Position numbers and translations under genes: made by a program | Assembly (NCBI GenBank): GCA_018399635.1 | Contig: JAGYOH010000014.1 | Location: 1-64,000, forward strand | Reading direction: 5' to 3' | Length of the DNA stretch: 64,000 bases | Source: Clostridia bacterium | GTDB taxonomy: Bacteria; Bacillota; Clostridia; Peptostreptococcales; Acidaminobacteraceae | Part shown: positions 25,294-39,579 of the stretch, piece after piece | How the letters are laid out: each line of letters opens with the position of its first letter | Position numbering within the stretch: the stretch's first letter is position 1 | Notes under the pieces: model-generated | The model's database searches: none | What the model was told of the DNA's origin: nothing | The model's input: only the letters and a program-made list of their open reading frames with translations

Positions 25294-25659
25294 ATGGAAA
25301 AGGAAAAAATTATAGAAGCCATTAAAGGCATGACGGTTCTGGAATTGAACGAGTTGGTCAAAGCCTGTGAAGAGGAGTTCGGTGTATCGGCATCAGCCCC
25401 GGTCATGATGGCGGGTGCGGGCGCTGCCGCAGCAGTCGAAGAAGAGCAGACGGAATTTGATGTCATCCTGGCCAATGCCGGTGCCAAGAAAATCGGCGTG
25501 ATCAAGGTGGTCAGAGAAATCACAGGTCTTGGTCTTAAAGAAGCGAAGGAACTTGTGGACAACGCTCCCAATGCTGTCAAAGAAGCGATTTCCAAGGAAG
25601 AAGCCGAGGAAATCAAAGCCAAGCTTGAAGAAGCCGGCGCTGCAATTGAATTAAAGTAA
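25294..25659 (+). CDS. rplL: 50S ribosomal protein L7/L12
   Basis: Stalk protein that recruits translational GTPases. The 121 residues consist of a helical dimerisation domain (1-35), an alanine/methionine-rich hinge ([17 protein letters not shown], about 35-52) and the globular C-terminal domain with [22 protein letters not shown] 25294 follows ACGGAGGTG. A terminator follows, but rpoB also has its own promoter. Confidence 0.97.
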   Translation: MEKEKIIEAIKGMTVLELNELVKACEEEFGVSASAPVMMAGAGAAAAVEEEQTEFDVILANAGAKKIGVIKVVREITGLGLKEAKELVDNAPNAVKEAISKEEAEEIKAKLEEAGAAIELK

Positions 25660-25669
25660 TCATGATAAA

Positions 25670-25706
25670 ATCTCTGTTAAGCTTCAAGATTAACAGAGAT
25701 TTTTTC
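25670..25706 (+). terminator. Intrinsic terminator after rplL
   Basis: ATCTCTGTTAA (25670-25680) pairs with TTAACAGAGAT (25690-25700), followed by six Ts. Confidence 0.9.
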
Positions 25707-26015
25707 CCTACAGCCATTTCGAAAATGGCAAAAGGCATCTGACAAACCTGTTCATGACGATCAGGTTTTCACCTTTTTTGACTCAGATGGTTTTAGCAGA
25801 TCACGGCCGGTGGGACTTCAGCCGATTAAAAGGGACCTCAAAGTCCGATTTTTCAAGGAAAACCTTGGAAAATCCAGTGTTTTTATTGACTGGACATGGC
25901 ATCTATGATATTATTTTATAATGCGAATAGTGTGCGATTTTTTATTTTTTTTGAAAAAAATTGGTCTCTAACTCAAGGTGCACCTGGCAAAACTATGAAT
26001 AAGGGGTGAAGTGAA
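25707..26015 (+). promoter_or_regulatory. rplL-rpoB spacer with rpoB promoter and leader
   Basis: This 309-base gap holds a second small hairpin, AACCTG (25745-25750) with CAGGTT (25762-25767) and a nearby T run, then the rpoB promoter TTGACT (25886-25891), 17 bases, TATTAT (25909-25914). The 5' leader before the TTG start at 26016 is about 95 bases and is A/T-rich, with long T and A runs at 25938-25960. I see no gene in it. Confidence 0.8.
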
Positions 26016-29000
26016 TTGCCACATCCTGTACAACTCGGAAAAACTGAAAGAATGAGTTTTTCAAGAATCAACCAGCTGATTGAATTACCGAATCTCATTG
26101 AGATTCAGATGAAGTCCTACGAGTGGTTTCTCAAAGAAGGTCTTCTTGAAGCCTTTCAGGACATCTCTCCCATCGAGGGATATGCTGGAAACCTGGTGCT
26201 TGAATTCATTGATTACGAACTGGAAAAAGAACCGAAGTACGAAGTGGAAGAATGCAAGGAAAGAGACGTGACCTACTCAGTACCTCTCAAGGTAAAAGTT
26301 CGCTTTTTCAATAAAGAATCAGGTGAAATCAAGGAGCAGAAGGTGTTCATGGGAGATTTTCCCCTCATGACCCCCAAGGGGACCTTCATCATCAACGGCG
26401 CGGAACGGGTCATCGTTTCTCAGCTGGTTCGATCTCCCGGACCTTACTACAGTGAGAAAATCGACAAAAACGGCAACCGGCTCTATTCGACCCAGGTCAT
26501 TCCGAATCGCGGGGCCTGGTTGGAGTATGAGACGGATTCCAACGACATTCTCTATGTCAGGATCGACCGAACACGAAAAATCCCCTTGACCGTTCTGGTA
26601 AGAGCCCTGGGATACGCGACAGACCAAGAAATCATTGGTCTTTTTGGCGAGGACGAGCGCCTGTTGAAGACCCTTGAAAAGGATACCACCACCACCAGCG
26701 AAGAGGCCTTGCTGGAAATCTACAAGCGATTGAGACCGGGTGAACCGCCTACCCTGGACAGCGCCACCTCCTTGATCAACAATCTCTTTTTTGATGAGAA
26801 ACGCTATGACCTGGCCCGGGTGGGCCGGTATAAATACAACAAGAAGCTGGGTGTGGCCAACCGGATTGAAAACCAACTGGCGGCCAGGGACATCATTGAC
26901 GAAAACACGGGAGAGATCATTGTCGAGGCCGGGTCCAGGATTTCAAAGAAAAAAGCCCGGTTCATTGAAAACTCAGGCATCAAGGAGGTTTTCCTTGCCA
27001 AAAAGGATTCCAACAATGAAATCAAGGTCATCGGCAATCACTTCGTGGATATCAAGGGTTACGTCGAGAATATCGGCGATGTCATCATCAATGAAAAAGT
27101 GCATTACCCGGTGCTTATGGAAATCATGGCAAAGGGCGGATCCGAAGAGGATGTCGTTGAGGAGATCCGCAGAAGAAGGAAGGATCTCATCGGCAAGCAT
27201 GTGATCATCGACGATATCATCGCCTCGGTGAGCTATCTGCTGAATCTCCCCCACGGCGTGGGCGAAATCGACGACATCGACCATCTGGGGAATCGAAGGA
27301 TTCGCTCCGTGGGAGAGTTGTTGCAAAATCAATTCAGAATCGGTCTGATGCGGATGGAAAGAGCGGTCAAGGAAAGAATGACCATCCAGCAGGACCTCGA
27401 AACCATTACACCTCAGGCTCTGATCAATATTCGACCGGTGACGGGCGCCATCAAGGAATTCTTCGGAAGCTCGCAGCTTTCCCAGTTCATGGACCAGACC
27501 AATCCCCTGGCGGAGTTGACCCACAAGAGAAGACTCTCGGCCCTTGGTCCTGGTGGACTTTCCCGGGAGAGAGCCGGATTCGAAGTGCGGGACGTGCATC
27601 ACTCCCATTATGGCAGGATGTGTCCCATAGAAACCCCTGAAGGACCCAATATCGGTTTGATCGGTTCCCTCAGCACCTATGCCAGGATCAACGAATACGG
27701 TTTTATCGAGTCTCCCTATCGCATTGTCGACCCGGAGACCGGAATCGTGACTGACGAAATCGAATTCATCACGGCGGATGTGGAGGAGCGCAGTGTCGTG
27801 GTGCCCGCCAACGAACCCCTGGACGATGAAAACCGTTTCGTCAATCAAAACGTGGCGGCACGACGCCGTGCGGATATCAAGGAATTCCCCAGTTCGGAAG
27901 TCGAATACATGGATGTTTCCGCCCAGCAGATGGTTTCCGTCGCAACGGCGATGATTCCCTTTCTGGAGAACGACGACGCCAACAGGGCCCTGATGGGATC
28001 CAACATGCAGCGCCAGGCGGTTCCCCTGGTCAAGGCGAGATCCCCCATCATCGGTACGGGCATGGAGTTCGTGGCGGCCAAGGACTCCGGTGTCGTACAC
28101 ATCGCCCGTGAAGATTCAGAGGTGGTGAGTGTGACTGCGGATGAAATCGTTCTCAAAACGGACAAGGAACACAAACTTGATCGTTATAAACTTCTCAAAT
28201 TCAAACGTTCCAACCAGGGCACCTGTGTGAATCAGAAGCCCCTGGTCGCCAAGGGTGAAAAAGTCAAGGCGGGAGACACCATCGCCGACGGCCCCTCGAC
28301 GGAGAATGGCGAAATCGCCCTGGGCACCAACCTTTTGGTGGCTTTCATGACCTGGGAAGGATTCAATTTCGAGGATGCCATCCTATTGAGTGAAGAATTG
28401 GTGGAGGAGGATGATCTGACCTCCATCCATATTGAAAAATACGAGTCGGAAGCCCGGGATACCAAGCTTGGTCCTGAAGAAATCACCCACGACATTCCCA
28501 ATGTAGGGGATGAAGCTCTGAGAAACCTCGATGAGCGCGGGGTGATCCGGATCGGCGCTGAAGTAGAGTCCGGAGATATCCTGGTGGGCAAGGTCACTCC
28601 GAAGGGAGAGACGGAGCTGACACCGGAGGAGAGACTGCTCAGGGCCATCTTCGGCGAAAAGGCCCGGGAGGTCAGAGATACCTCCCTCAAGGTTCCCCAC
28701 GGAGAAAGCGGGATCATCGTCGATGTCAAGGTCTTCACAAGACAGAATGGTGACGAATTGTCGCCGGGCGTCAACGAGCTTGTGAGAGTCTATCTTGCCA
28801 AAAAAAGAAAAATCAATGTGGGAGACAAGATGGCGGGACGCCATGGCAACAAGGGCGTCATTTCCAAAATTCTCCCCAAGGAAGATATGCCCTTCCTGGA
28901 GGACGGGACACCGGTTCAGGTGGTGCTCAACCCCCTGGGGGTGCCCTCCAGGATGAACATCGGTCAGGTGCTCGAGATGCATCTGGGTCTGGCTTCGAAA

Positions 29001-29750
29001 AAGTTCGGGTGGAAAATCGCCACCCCGGTATTCGACGGCGCCAATGAGATCCAGATCATGGACCTGCTGGAAAAAGCCGGCTATCCGAGACACGGCAAAT
29101 TGAATCTGAGAGACGGCAGAAGTGGCGAGTTCTTCGATAATCCAGTGACCGTGGGCTACATGTACATGCTGAAGCTTCACCATCTGGTAGACGACAAGCT
29201 CCATGCCAGAAGCACCGGCCCCTACTCTCTCGTGACCCAGCAGCCTCTTGGCGGTAAAGCGCAAATGGGCGGTCAGCGGTTCGGTGAGATGGAGGTCTGG
29301 GCCCTGGAAGCCTATGGAGCCGCTCATACCCTTCAGGAAATTCTGACGGTGAAATCTGACGACATCGTCGGACGGGTCAAGGCCTACGAGGCCATTGTCA
29401 AGGGAGAAAGCATCCCTGAGCCGGGTATTCCGGAGTCCTTCAAGGTGTTGATCAAGGAATTCCAGTCCCTGGCCCTGGATGTCAAAGTCATCAACGATTC
29501 CGATGGAGAAATCGAAATCAAGGACGGGGATGATGATGACGAACTGATCACTCTGCACATGGACGAGGCGGATATCGTTCCTGAAGCCTTCTCTGAAGAA
29601 GAGGATCCGGAAAAGGATTTTCTAGGAGACGACGAGGAGGAAGAGGATGAAGAATTGGAAGGTCACCTGGCCCCAAAATCCTATTCTGAAGACGAAGTCG
29701 ATGATATTGAGGAACATTTTCTAATCGATGATTTGAGCGATGAAGAGTAA
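26016..29750 (+). CDS. rpoB: RNA polymerase subunit beta
   Basis: Catalytic core subunit of RNA polymerase. The 1244 residues follow the bacterial beta order. The rifampicin-binding segment reads [20 protein letters not shown] then RRLSALG (about 485-512), with the Gln, Asp, His and Ser residues of sensitive enzymes. The last 75 residues are strongly acidic (runs such as DDDDEL and [11 protein letters not shown]), longer than the Bacillus form (1193). TTG 26016 follows AAGGGGTGA. rpoC starts 26 bases after the stop. Confidence 0.97.
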   Translation: MPHPVQLGKTERMSFSRINQLIELPNLIEIQMKSYEWFLKEGLLEAFQDISPIEGYAGNLVLEFIDYELEKEPKYEVEECKERDVTYSVPLKVKVRFFNKESGEIKEQKVFMGDFPLMTPKGTFIINGAERVIVSQLVRSPGPYYSEKIDKNGNRLYSTQVIPNRGAWLEYETDSNDILYVRIDRTRKIPLTVLVRALGYATDQEIIGLFGEDERLLKTLEKDTTTTSEEALLEIYKRLRPGEPPTLDSATSLINNLFFDEKRYDLARVGRYKYNKKLGVANRIENQLAARDIIDENTGEIIVEAGSRISKKKARFIENSGIKEVFLAKKDSNNEIKVIGNHFVDIKGYVENIGDVIINEKVHYPVLMEIMAKGGSEEDVVEEIRRRRKDLIGKHVIIDDIIASVSYLLNLPHGVGEIDDIDHLGNRRIRSVGELLQNQFRIGLMRMERAVKERMTIQQDLETITPQALINIRPVTGAIKEFFGSSQLSQFMDQTNPLAELTHKRRLSALGPGGLSRERAGFEVRDVHHSHYGRMCPIETPEGPNIGLIGSLSTYARINEYGFIESPYRIVDPETGIVTDEIEFITADVEERSVVVPANEPLDDENRFVNQNVAARRRADIKEFPSSEVEYMDVSAQQMVSVATAMIPFLENDDANRALMGSNMQRQAVPLVKARSPIIGTGMEFVAAKDSGVVHIAREDSEVVSVTADEIVLKTDKEHKLDRYKLLKFKRSNQGTCVNQKPLVAKGEKVKAGDTIADGPSTENGEIALGTNLLVAFMTWEGFNFEDAILLSEELVEEDDLTSIHIEKYESEARDTKLGPEEITHDIPNVGDEALRNLDERGVIRIGAEVESGDILVGKVTPKGETELTPEERLLRAIFGEKAREVRDTSLKVPHGESGIIVDVKVFTRQNGDELSPGVNELVRVYLAKKRKINVGDKMAGRHGNKGVISKILPKEDMPFLEDGTPVQVVLNPLGVPSRMNIGQVLEMHLGLASKKFGWKIATPVFDGANEIQIMDLLEKAGYPRHGKLNLRDGRSGEFFDNPVTVGYMYMLKLHHLVDDKLHARSTGPYSLVTQQPLGGKAQMGGQRFGEMEVWALEAYGAAHTLQEILTVKSDDIVGRVKAYEAIVKGESIPEPGIPESFKVLIKEFQSLALDVKVINDSDGEIEIKDGDDDDELITLHMDEADIVPEAFSEEEDPEKDFLGDDEEEEDEELEGHLAPKSYSEDEVDDIEEHFLIDDLSDEE

Positions 29751-29776
29751 ACCTATGATGAAGGGAGAGAAGCCCC

Positions 29777-33289
<3,513 letters not shown>

Positions 33290-33300
33290 AGGGAAATTCA

Positions 33301-33329
33301 TTGACAATAAATTTCCCGGGTGTTAAAAT
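33301..33329 (+). promoter_or_regulatory. Sigma-A promoter of the L7Ae-rpsL-rpsG-fusA-tuf operon
   Basis: TTGACA (33301-33306), 17-base spacer, TAAAAT (33324-33329), directly after rpoC. Confidence 0.88.
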
Positions 33330-33378
33330 ATCTATTGTGCATATTGACGATACTTTTTTATAAAAGAGGAGGATGATT

Positions 33379-33630
33379 ATGCCGATCAAAGAACTTGAGG
33401 ATGCAAAAGTCAGACGGGTGGGAATCAAGCAGTCCACCCGGGCTTTGATGGAAGGCCGGGTTTCAAAGGTTTTCATTGCAGACAATGCCGACCAATACGT
33501 GATACGCAGGATTGTGGACATGGCCCAGGACCACAACGTGGAAATCGTTCGAGTTCCCACGATGAGGGATATCGGCCAGGCGTGCAGGATTGACGTTGGT
33601 GCTGCGACAGCGGTAATCATAAAAGATTAA
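33379..33630 (+). CDS. L7Ae family ribosome-associated protein (YbxF-like)
   Basis: An 83-residue protein of the L7Ae/L30e fold. Bacillus YbxF binds K-turn RNA; it is not an essential ribosomal part. The core GRVSKVFIADNADQYVIRRI and the following VEIVRVPTMRDIGQACRIDVGAA are typical. ATG 33379 is seven bases after GAGGAGG, better than ATG 33373. It opens the str operon, its usual place in Bacillota. Confidence 0.92.
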   Translation: MPIKELEDAKVRRVGIKQSTRALMEGRVSKVFIADNADQYVIRRIVDMAQDHNVEIVRVPTMRDIGQACRIDVGAATAVIIKD

Positions 33631-33648
33631 AGCAAAGGAGGTGTAAGT

Positions 33649-34062
33649 ATGCCTACAATCAATCAGCTAGTCAGAAACAGTAGAAAGCAGGAAACGACCA
33701 AATCAACTTCACCGGCTTTACAGAGAACCTTCAACTCCCTGCAGAGAAGACCTGTCAATCAGAGTTCTCCTCAAAAGAGAGGGGTCTGTACAGCAGTGAA
33801 AACCGTGACACCCAAAAAACCAAACTCAGCGCTTAGAAAAATCGCCAGGGTGAGGTTGACCAACGGCTTCGAAGTATCCGCTTATATTCCTGGTATCGGT
33901 CATAACCTTCAGGAGCATAGCGTGGTTCTTGTCAGAGGTGGTCGGGTCAAGGACTTGCCTGGTGTCAGATATCATATTGTACGTGGGGTTTTAGATACAT
34001 CCGGCGTTCAAAACCGCATGCAGGGAAGATCGAAATACGGCGCTAAAAGACCCAAGAAGTAA
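33649..34062 (+). CDS. rpsL: 30S ribosomal protein S12
   Basis: Decoding-centre protein. The 137 residues include [11 protein letters not shown] and [12 protein letters not shown] with the two lysines whose change gives streptomycin resistance; both are wild-type here. ATG 33649 follows AAAGGAGGTG. Right after its stop lies a 12-pair hairpin before rpsG. Confidence 0.97.
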   Translation: MPTINQLVRNSRKQETTKSTSPALQRTFNSLQRRPVNQSSPQKRGVCTAVKTVTPKKPNSALRKIARVRLTNGFEVSAYIPGIGHNLQEHSVVLVRGGRVKDLPGVRYHIVRGVLDTSGVQNRMQGRSKYGAKRPKK

Positions 34063-34067
34063 ACCAT

Positions 34068-34137
34068 TTTGCCTCTCCCTCAAGGGAGGGGCAAATGCAA
34101 GTTATTACTAGAGCACAACGACAATGAAGCATTGTCG
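34068..34137 (+). other. Two hairpins in the rpsL-rpsG spacer
   Basis: Hairpin 1 starts five bases after the rpsL stop: 34068-34079 with 34084-34095, 12 pairs (one G-U) and loop TCAA, no T run, so not a terminator. Hairpin 2: CGACAATG (34119-34126), loop AAG, CATTGTCG (34130-34137). Both lie ahead of the rpsG Shine-Dalgarno (34159-34165). In E. coli S7 represses translation at this spacer; whether that holds here is inference. Confidence 0.6.
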
Positions 34138-34173
34138 AGTACCGATGATCATGAAATTAAGGAGGGAAGTACA

Positions 34174-34644
34174 GTGCCCAGAAAAGGAAATGTACCCAAA
34201 AGAGAGGTTTTGCCGGATCCGATCTACGGCAACAAAATGGTATCAAAGCTGATCAACAACATCATGGTGGATGGCAAAAAAGGAACCGCACAAGCGATTG
34301 TTTACGGGGCCTTTGATATGATCAAGGAAAAGACCGGCAAAGATCCGGTAGAGGTGTTTGAAGAAGGACTCAACAACATCATGCCTGTTTTGGAAGTCAA
34401 GGCCAGAAGGGTCGGGGGTGCCAATTACCAAGTACCGACAGAGGTTCGTCCTGTCAGAAGACAGACTCTGGGACTTAGATGGTTAACCACCTACACGAAA
34501 AAAAGAGGCGAAAGAACCATGGCTGAAAGACTGGCCAAAGAAATCATGGATGCTGCTAACAATATGGGTGCATCAGTCAAGAAGAAAGAGGATACTCATA
34601 AGATGGCAGAGGCTAACAAGGCTTTCGCGCATTTCAGATGGTAA
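34174..34644 (+). CDS. rpsG: 30S ribosomal protein S7
   Basis: Primary binder of the 16S 3' domain, near the E site. The 156 residues include [18 protein letters not shown] (about 14-31), [17 protein letters not shown] and the C-terminal helix [11 protein letters not shown] 34174 is eight bases after AAGGAGG. The open frame runs further upstream across the hairpins, but that part has no ribosomal-protein similarity. Confidence 0.97.
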   Translation: MPRKGNVPKREVLPDPIYGNKMVSKLINNIMVDGKKGTAQAIVYGAFDMIKEKTGKDPVEVFEEGLNNIMPVLEVKARRVGGANYQVPTEVRPVRRQTLGLRWLTTYTKKRGERTMAERLAKEIMDAANNMGASVKKKEDTHKMAEANKAFAHFRW

Positions 34645-34683
34645 TCTAAGTCTTAGACGTGTTTTTTGGAGGGAGGTAATAAT

Positions 34684-36744
34684 ATGGCAAGATCCTTTTC
34701 GTTAAAAGATACCCGGAACATCGGCATCATGGCTCACATCGATGCGGGTAAAACAACGACAACTGAAAGGATATTGTTCTATACTGGTGTCAACTACAAG
34801 CTTGGCGAGGTGCACGACGGTGCCGCGACCATGGACTGGATGGAACAAGAACAGGAACGGGGCATCACGATCACATCGGCCGCCACTACGGCTCAGTGGA
34901 AAAATACGCGGATCAATATCATCGATACACCAGGCCATGTTGACTTTACTGTAGAGGTCGAGCGATCCTTGAGGGTGCTCGATGGTGCCGTAGCGGTATT
35001 TTGTGCCAAGGGCGGCGTTGAGCCGCAATCCGAGACAGTTTGGAGACAGGCGGACAAATACCAGGTGCCGAGACTGGCCTTTGTCAATAAAATGGATATT
35101 ACAGGAGCGGATTTCTTCAGGGTCGAGGAGCAGATGCGAAGCCGACTCAAGGCCAACCCTGTTCCGATTCAGCTGCCCATCGGGGCGGAGGATTCCTTTA
35201 TCGGCATCATCGACCTGGTGGAAATGAAGGCGAGAATCTACAAGGATGACCTGGGCCAGGAAATCGAAATTACGGATATTCCCGAGGAATACCAGGAAAT
35301 GGCTGAGGAATACCGGGCCAAATTCATTGAGGCCATCGCCGAGACGGATGAAAGCCTGTTGGAAAAATTCTTCGAGGGTGAAGAGCTCAGCCAGGATGAA
35401 CTGATGAACGGAATCCGTGTGGCGACCCTGAACAACCTCATTGTGCCCATGCTCTGCGGTTCTGCCTACAAGAACAAAGGGGTTCAGATGCTCCTGGATG
35501 CAGTAGTGAGCTACATGCCCTCTCCCCTGGATATCCCTGCAATCAAGGGAATCGATGAAAACGGCGAGGAAATTACAAGACCTGCCAATGACGAAGGTCC
35601 CTTTGCGGCTTTGGCTTTCAAGATCATGACCGACCCCTTCGTGGGCAAGCTTTCCTTCTTCAGGGTCTACTCCGGTACGGCGGAAGCGGGCAGTTATATC
35701 TACAACTCCACCAAGGAAAAGAAAGAACGCCTGGGCAGGATTCTGCAGATGCATGCCAACAAGCGGGAAGAAATCCATAAGGTTTATTCCGGGGACATCG
35801 CCGCAGGCGTGGGCTTCAAGAACACGACTACGGGAGATACCCTCTGTGATGAGAATCATCCGGTGATCCTCGAATCGATGGTATTCCCTGAGCCGGTCAT
35901 CAATCTGGCTATCGAGCCCAAGACCAAGGCCGGTCAGGAAAAAATGGGAATCGCCCTGGCCAAGCTTGCCGAGGAGGATCCGACCTTCAGAACCTACACC
36001 AATGATGAAACCGCCCAGGTGATAATTGCCGGGATGGGAGAGTTGCATCTCGAAATCATCGTGGACCGTCTTTTAAGAGAGTTCAAGGTGGAGGCCAATA
36101 TCGGGGCGCCTCAGGTTTCCTTCAAAGAGACCATCAACGGCTTCGTCGATATCGACCACAAGTATTCCAAGCAGTCCGGCGGTCGCGGGCAGTACGGACA
36201 TGTCAAAATCAAGGTAGAGCCCAATGAACCAGGCAAGGGCTATGAATTCAAGAACTCCGTCACCGGGGGCAGTATTCCCAAGGAATACATCAACTCCGTG
36301 GATGCCGGCATCCAGGAAGCTCTCAAGAGCGGTATCCTGGGAGGCTATGAGGTAGTGGACATCAAGGTGGATCTCTATGACGGTTCCTACCATGAGGTGG
36401 ACTCCAGTGAAATGGCCTTCAAGATCGCCGGCTCCATTGCGGTGAAGGAAGCCCTCAGAAAATCAGGGTGTACCCTGCAGGAGCCCTACATGAAAGTGGA
36501 AGTCACTGTTCCCGAGGAATACCTCGGCGATGTCATGGGAGACATCAACTCCCGTCGTGGCCGACTCGAAGGGATGGACATGGCTCATGGCGTACAGGTC
36601 ATCCGGGCCCAGGTGCCCCTGGCAGAGATGTTCGGCTACGCCACGGACCTGAGATCCAAATCCCAGGGTCGGGGAAATTACGTGATGCAGTTCAGCCATT
36701 TTGAAGCGGTGCCCAAGGGTATTGCCGAGAAAATATTAGGATAA
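34684..36744 (+). CDS. fusA: Elongation factor G
   Basis: Translocase GTPase that moves tRNA and mRNA through the ribosome. The 686 residues have [16 protein letters not shown] (G1), RGITITSAA (switch I), IDTPGHVDF with the catalytic His (G3) and NKMD (G4), then domains II-V. This is the housekeeping copy, unlike the NPGY paralogue at 5529. ATG 34684 follows GGAGGGAGGT. tuf copy 2 starts 23 bases after its stop. Confidence 0.97.
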   Translation: MARSFSLKDTRNIGIMAHIDAGKTTTTERILFYTGVNYKLGEVHDGAATMDWMEQEQERGITITSAATTAQWKNTRINIIDTPGHVDFTVEVERSLRVLDGAVAVFCAKGGVEPQSETVWRQADKYQVPRLAFVNKMDITGADFFRVEEQMRSRLKANPVPIQLPIGAEDSFIGIIDLVEMKARIYKDDLGQEIEITDIPEEYQEMAEEYRAKFIEAIAETDESLLEKFFEGEELSQDELMNGIRVATLNNLIVPMLCGSAYKNKGVQMLLDAVVSYMPSPLDIPAIKGIDENGEEITRPANDEGPFAALAFKIMTDPFVGKLSFFRVYSGTAEAGSYIYNSTKEKKERLGRILQMHANKREEIHKVYSGDIAAGVGFKNTTTGDTLCDENHPVILESMVFPEPVINLAIEPKTKAGQEKMGIALAKLAEEDPTFRTYTNDETAQVIIAGMGELHLEIIVDRLLREFKVEANIGAPQVSFKETINGFVDIDHKYSKQSGGRGQYGHVKIKVEPNEPGKGYEFKNSVTGGSIPKEYINSVDAGIQEALKSGILGGYEVVDIKVDLYDGSYHEVDSSEMAFKIAGSIAVKEALRKSGCTLQEPYMKVEVTVPEEYLGDVMGDINSRRGRLEGMDMAHGVQVIRAQVPLAEMFGYATDLRSKSQGRGNYVMQFSHFEAVPKGIAEKILG

Positions 36745-36767
36745 AGGTTTTTTAAGGAGGAAGAGAA

Positions 36768-37961
36768 ATGGGAAAAGCAAAATTCGAGAGAAACAAAACC
36801 CACGTCAACATCGGGACCATCGGTCACGTGGACCACGGTAAAACCACGTTGACGGCAGCCATCACCAAGGTGCTCCATATGAAATACGGTACTGGAGAAG
36901 CTGTAGATTTTGACAATATTGATAAAGCCCCAGAGGAGCGGGAAAGAGGGATCACGATTTCAACGGCCCACGTCGAGTACGAGACCCCCAACCGACATTA
37001 CGCCCACGTGGACTGCCCGGGTCATGCCGACTATGTCAAGAACATGATCACGGGAGCGGCCCAGATGGACGGATCCATCCTGGTGGTCAGTGCGGCGGAC
37101 GGTCCCATGCCCCAGACCCGGGAGCACATTCTGCTGTCCCGTCAGGTGGGTGTGCCCTATATCGTGGTCTTCATGAACAAGGTGGACATGGTGGACGACG
37201 AGGAGCTTCTCGAACTGGTGGAAATGGAAATCAGAGATCTCTTGAGCGAATACGACTTCCCCGGAGACGACACCCCCATCATCCAGGGCTCGGCCCTTCT
37301 GGCCCTGCAGGAGCCGGAGAGCGAGTGGGGAGAAAAAATCATTGAAATGTTTGAAATCATCGACAAGTACGTACCGGATCCCCAGCGGGATGTGGACAAG
37401 CCCTTCCTGATGCCTGTAGAGGACGTGTTCAGCATCACGGGACGGGGCACCGTGGCCACGGGAAGAGTGGAGCGGGGCATCGTCAAGGTATCCGAAGAAG
37501 TTGAAATCGTAGGACTGGCGGAAGCCAAGCGCAAGGTCGTGGTGACGGGAGTCGAGATGTTCAGGAAGCTTCTGGACCAGGGCCAGGCGGGAGACAACAT
37601 CGGCGCCCTGCTCCGAGGGGTTCAAAGAACCGATATCGAGCGGGGCCAGGTACTGGCCAAGCCCGGCAGTGTGAATCCCCATACCAAGTTCATGGCCCAG
37701 GTCTACGTGTTGAAGAAGGAAGAGGGCGGCCGACATACCCCCTTCTTCAAGGGATACCGACCCCAGTTCTTCTTCAGAACCACTGACGTGACCGGGAACA
37801 TCGACCTGCCTGAGGGCGTTGAAATGTGCATGCCCGGGGACAACATCGAGATGACCATCGAGTTGATCGCTCCCATCGCCATCGAGAACGGATTGAAGTT
37901 TTCCATCCGTGAGGGTGGCCGTACCGTGGGCGCCGGCAGCGTTATCGAAATCTACGAATAA
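36768..37961 (+). CDS. tuf: Elongation factor Tu, copy 2
   Basis: Protein identical to copy 1 (21139-22332): 397 residues with [13 protein letters not shown] and NKVD. Three silent differences are at 36806, 37823 and 37863, and the stop is TAA rather than TAG. This is the classic str-operon copy, after fusA. The near-identity over 1.2 kb, with unrelated sequence on both sides, points to ongoing gene conversion. Confidence 0.97.
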   Translation: MGKAKFERNKTHVNIGTIGHVDHGKTTLTAAITKVLHMKYGTGEAVDFDNIDKAPEERERGITISTAHVEYETPNRHYAHVDCPGHADYVKNMITGAAQMDGSILVVSAADGPMPQTREHILLSRQVGVPYIVVFMNKVDMVDDEELLELVEMEIRDLLSEYDFPGDDTPIIQGSALLALQEPESEWGEKIIEMFEIIDKYVPDPQRDVDKPFLMPVEDVFSITGRGTVATGRVERGIVKVSEEVEIVGLAEAKRKVVVTGVEMFRKLLDQGQAGDNIGALLRGVQRTDIERGQVLAKPGSVNPHTKFMAQVYVLKKEEGGRHTPFFKGYRPQFFFRTTDVTGNIDLPEGVEMCMPGDNIEMTIELIAPIAIENGLKFSIREGGRTVGAGSVIEIYE

Positions 37962-37972
37962 GTCAGGATCCA

Positions 37973-38007
37973 GGGGATTCTTTGAGAAATCAAAGGGTCC
38001 CCTTTGT
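37973..38007 (+). terminator. Hairpin terminator after tuf copy 2
   Basis: GGGGATTCTTTGA (37973-37985), loop GAAA, TCAAAGGGTCCCC (37990-38002), with two internal mismatched bases and a short T run. Likely ends the str operon. Confidence 0.7.
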
Positions 38008-38053
38008 CATAAGTCAGGCTAATGGTGGTTCTAATAAACAGTTAGTGAAATAA

Positions 38054-38161
38054 TTGACAAATATTCTCAACTGTATTACCCTTGAATTGTTAAAAAAGTA
38101 TCGTGTTGACATGAGAATGCCATGCCAAGGAATATTCTCAAAAATTCAAGGAGGTAGGAAA
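38054..38161 (+). promoter_or_regulatory. Upstream region of the oxidoreductase gene with repeated motif
   Basis: Two TTGACA boxes (38054-38059 and 38106-38111) and two copies of AATATTCTCAA (38060-38070 and 38131-38141). GAGAAT (38113-38118) and ATTCTC (38134-38139) form an inverted pair. The -10 boxes are unclear; AATATT at 38131 would be 19 bases from the second -35. The repeats may be a regulator site; this is inference. Confidence 0.45.
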
Positions 38162-39508
38162 ATGATCAAAACAGATGTATTGGTAATCGGGGGCAGCGCT
38201 ACAGGACTGGTTGCGGCAATGACGGCCAAGTCCAATTTCCCCGACAAGGATGTCACGGTGATCCGTAAAGAGGAGAAAGTGATGATCCCCTGCGGCATCC
38301 CCTATATCTACGGTTCCGTAGGTAGCAGCGACAACAATATTCTGCCGGACGGCGGATTGGTCAGTCTCGGTGTCAATATCGTCGTGGACGAGGTTACCGA
38401 TGTGGACGTTGACAAGAAGGTGGCGACCACAAAGAATGGCAAAAGCTTCAGCTATGAGAAACTGATCATGGGAACCGGGTCTCTGCCCGTCGTACCTGGC
38501 TGGTTAAAAGGGGCGGACAAGGAAAATGTCTACACGATTCCCAAGGACAAGGTCTATCTCGATGAGTTCCATGAAAAACTCGAGGGCATGAAAAACATCG
38601 TTGTCGTAGGAGCCGGCTTCATCGGCGTCGAGGTTTCCGATGAACTGAACAAGATCGGCAAGGCGGTCACCCTGGTGGAACTGCAGGACACGATCCTCGG
38701 CATGACCTTCGACGAGGAATTCGCCCTGGAGGCCCAGAACCTGCTTGTGGAACGGGGAGTGAAGGTCATGACCGGCGTGGGCATTGAAGAAATCATCGGT
38801 GAAAAGCAAGCCACCGCAGTCAAGCTCAACAACGGTACGCAAATTGAAGTGGATGCCGTGATTCTTTCCATGGGATACCGACCCAATACGGATCTTGCGG
38901 CAAAAATGGGTCTTGGCTTGAATCAATTCGGATTCATCAATGCGGACCAATACAGAAGAACTGAGACACCTGATATTTTTGCAGCCGGGGATTGTGCTTC
39001 CAAGGTGGATTTTTCCACCGGCAAGCTTTCAAGAATCATGCTGGCTTCGACGGCCTGTACCGAAGCGAGGGTGGCCGGGATGAATCTGTATGACCTGTGC
39101 ACCTTCGGCACTTTCAGGGGAACTGTCGGAATCTACGACACCTGCATCGGTGAAACGGCCCTCGGTGTGGCGGGATTGATTGAAAAGACAGCCAAAAGAG
39201 AGGGATTTGAGGTGGTCACGGGTTCCTTCACGGGAATGGACCGTCATCCAGGCCAGATCAAGGACGCCCACAAGCAAACCGTGAAGCTGATCGTTTCCAA
39301 GAAAAGCGGCGTGATCCTGGGTGGAGAAGTCCTGGGAGGCAAATCCGTCGGAGAGTTGACCAACGCCTTGGGCATCGTCATCCAGAATCACATGAATGTG
39401 CATGACCTGCTCATGATGCAGATTGGCACACAGCCACTTCTGACCGCGTCTCCTGCGGCCTACCCCATGGTGAAAGCGGCTGAAGCCGTTGAAAAATCCC
39501 TCAGATAG
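38162..39508 (+). CDS. FAD-dependent pyridine nucleotide-disulfide oxidoreductase (NADH oxidase / CoA-disulfide reductase-like)
   Basis: A 448-residue flavoprotein: FAD-binding VIGGSATGLVAAMTA (8-22), the single redox cysteine Cys44 in MIPCGIPYIYGS, NAD(P)H-binding IVVVGAGFIGVEVSDEL (about 151-167), the second FAD motif FAAGDCAS (about 278-285), and a C-terminal dimerisation domain. One active cysteine instead of a CxxxxC pair is the mark of the Nox / CoA-disulfide reductase / persulfide reductase branch; the exact substrate cannot be told. ATG 38162 follows AAGGAGGTAGGAAA. It has its own promoter region and terminator and sits between str and S10 operons, where no such gene is expected. Confidence 0.9.
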   Translation: MIKTDVLVIGGSATGLVAAMTAKSNFPDKDVTVIRKEEKVMIPCGIPYIYGSVGSSDNNILPDGGLVSLGVNIVVDEVTDVDVDKKVATTKNGKSFSYEKLIMGTGSLPVVPGWLKGADKENVYTIPKDKVYLDEFHEKLEGMKNIVVVGAGFIGVEVSDELNKIGKAVTLVELQDTILGMTFDEEFALEAQNLLVERGVKVMTGVGIEEIIGEKQATAVKLNNGTQIEVDAVILSMGYRPNTDLAAKMGLGLNQFGFINADQYRRTETPDIFAAGDCASKVDFSTGKLSRIMLASTACTEARVAGMNLYDLCTFGTFRGTVGIYDTCIGETALGVAGLIEKTAKREGFEVVTGSFTGMDRHPGQIKDAHKQTVKLIVSKKSGVILGGEVLGGKSVGELTNALGIVIQNHMNVHDLLMMQIGTQPLLTASPAAYPMVKAAEAVEKSLR

Positions 39509-39535
39509 CGCCGGGATAAAATTTAATAAAATACA

Positions 39536-39567
39536 GCAAAAACCTTGCGTAAAGCAAGGTTTTGCTA
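39536..39567 (+). terminator. Hairpin terminator after the oxidoreductase gene
   Basis: AAACCTTGC (39540-39548), loop GTAAA, GCAAGGTTT (39554-39562), with outer pairs AGC/GCT and a T run of four. Confidence 0.75.
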
Positions 39568-39573
39568 TATACT
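39545..39573 (+). promoter_or_regulatory. Probable promoter of the S10 operon
   Basis: TTGCGT (39545-39550), 17-base spacer, TATACT (39568-39573). The -35 lies inside the preceding terminator stem. Confidence 0.6.
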
Positions 39574-39579
39574 ATTTTA

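Noticed and set aside
34069-34173. N-terminal extension of S7
   Set aside because: It spans the two hairpins and has no S7 similarity; GTG 34174 has AAGGAGG at correct spacing and gives the normal 156 residues.
38042-38060. Rex-like redox operator, TTAGTGAAATAATTGACAA
   Set aside because: About 14 of 19 bases fit my recollection of the consensus, but the second half-site is poor and the element is not palindromic.
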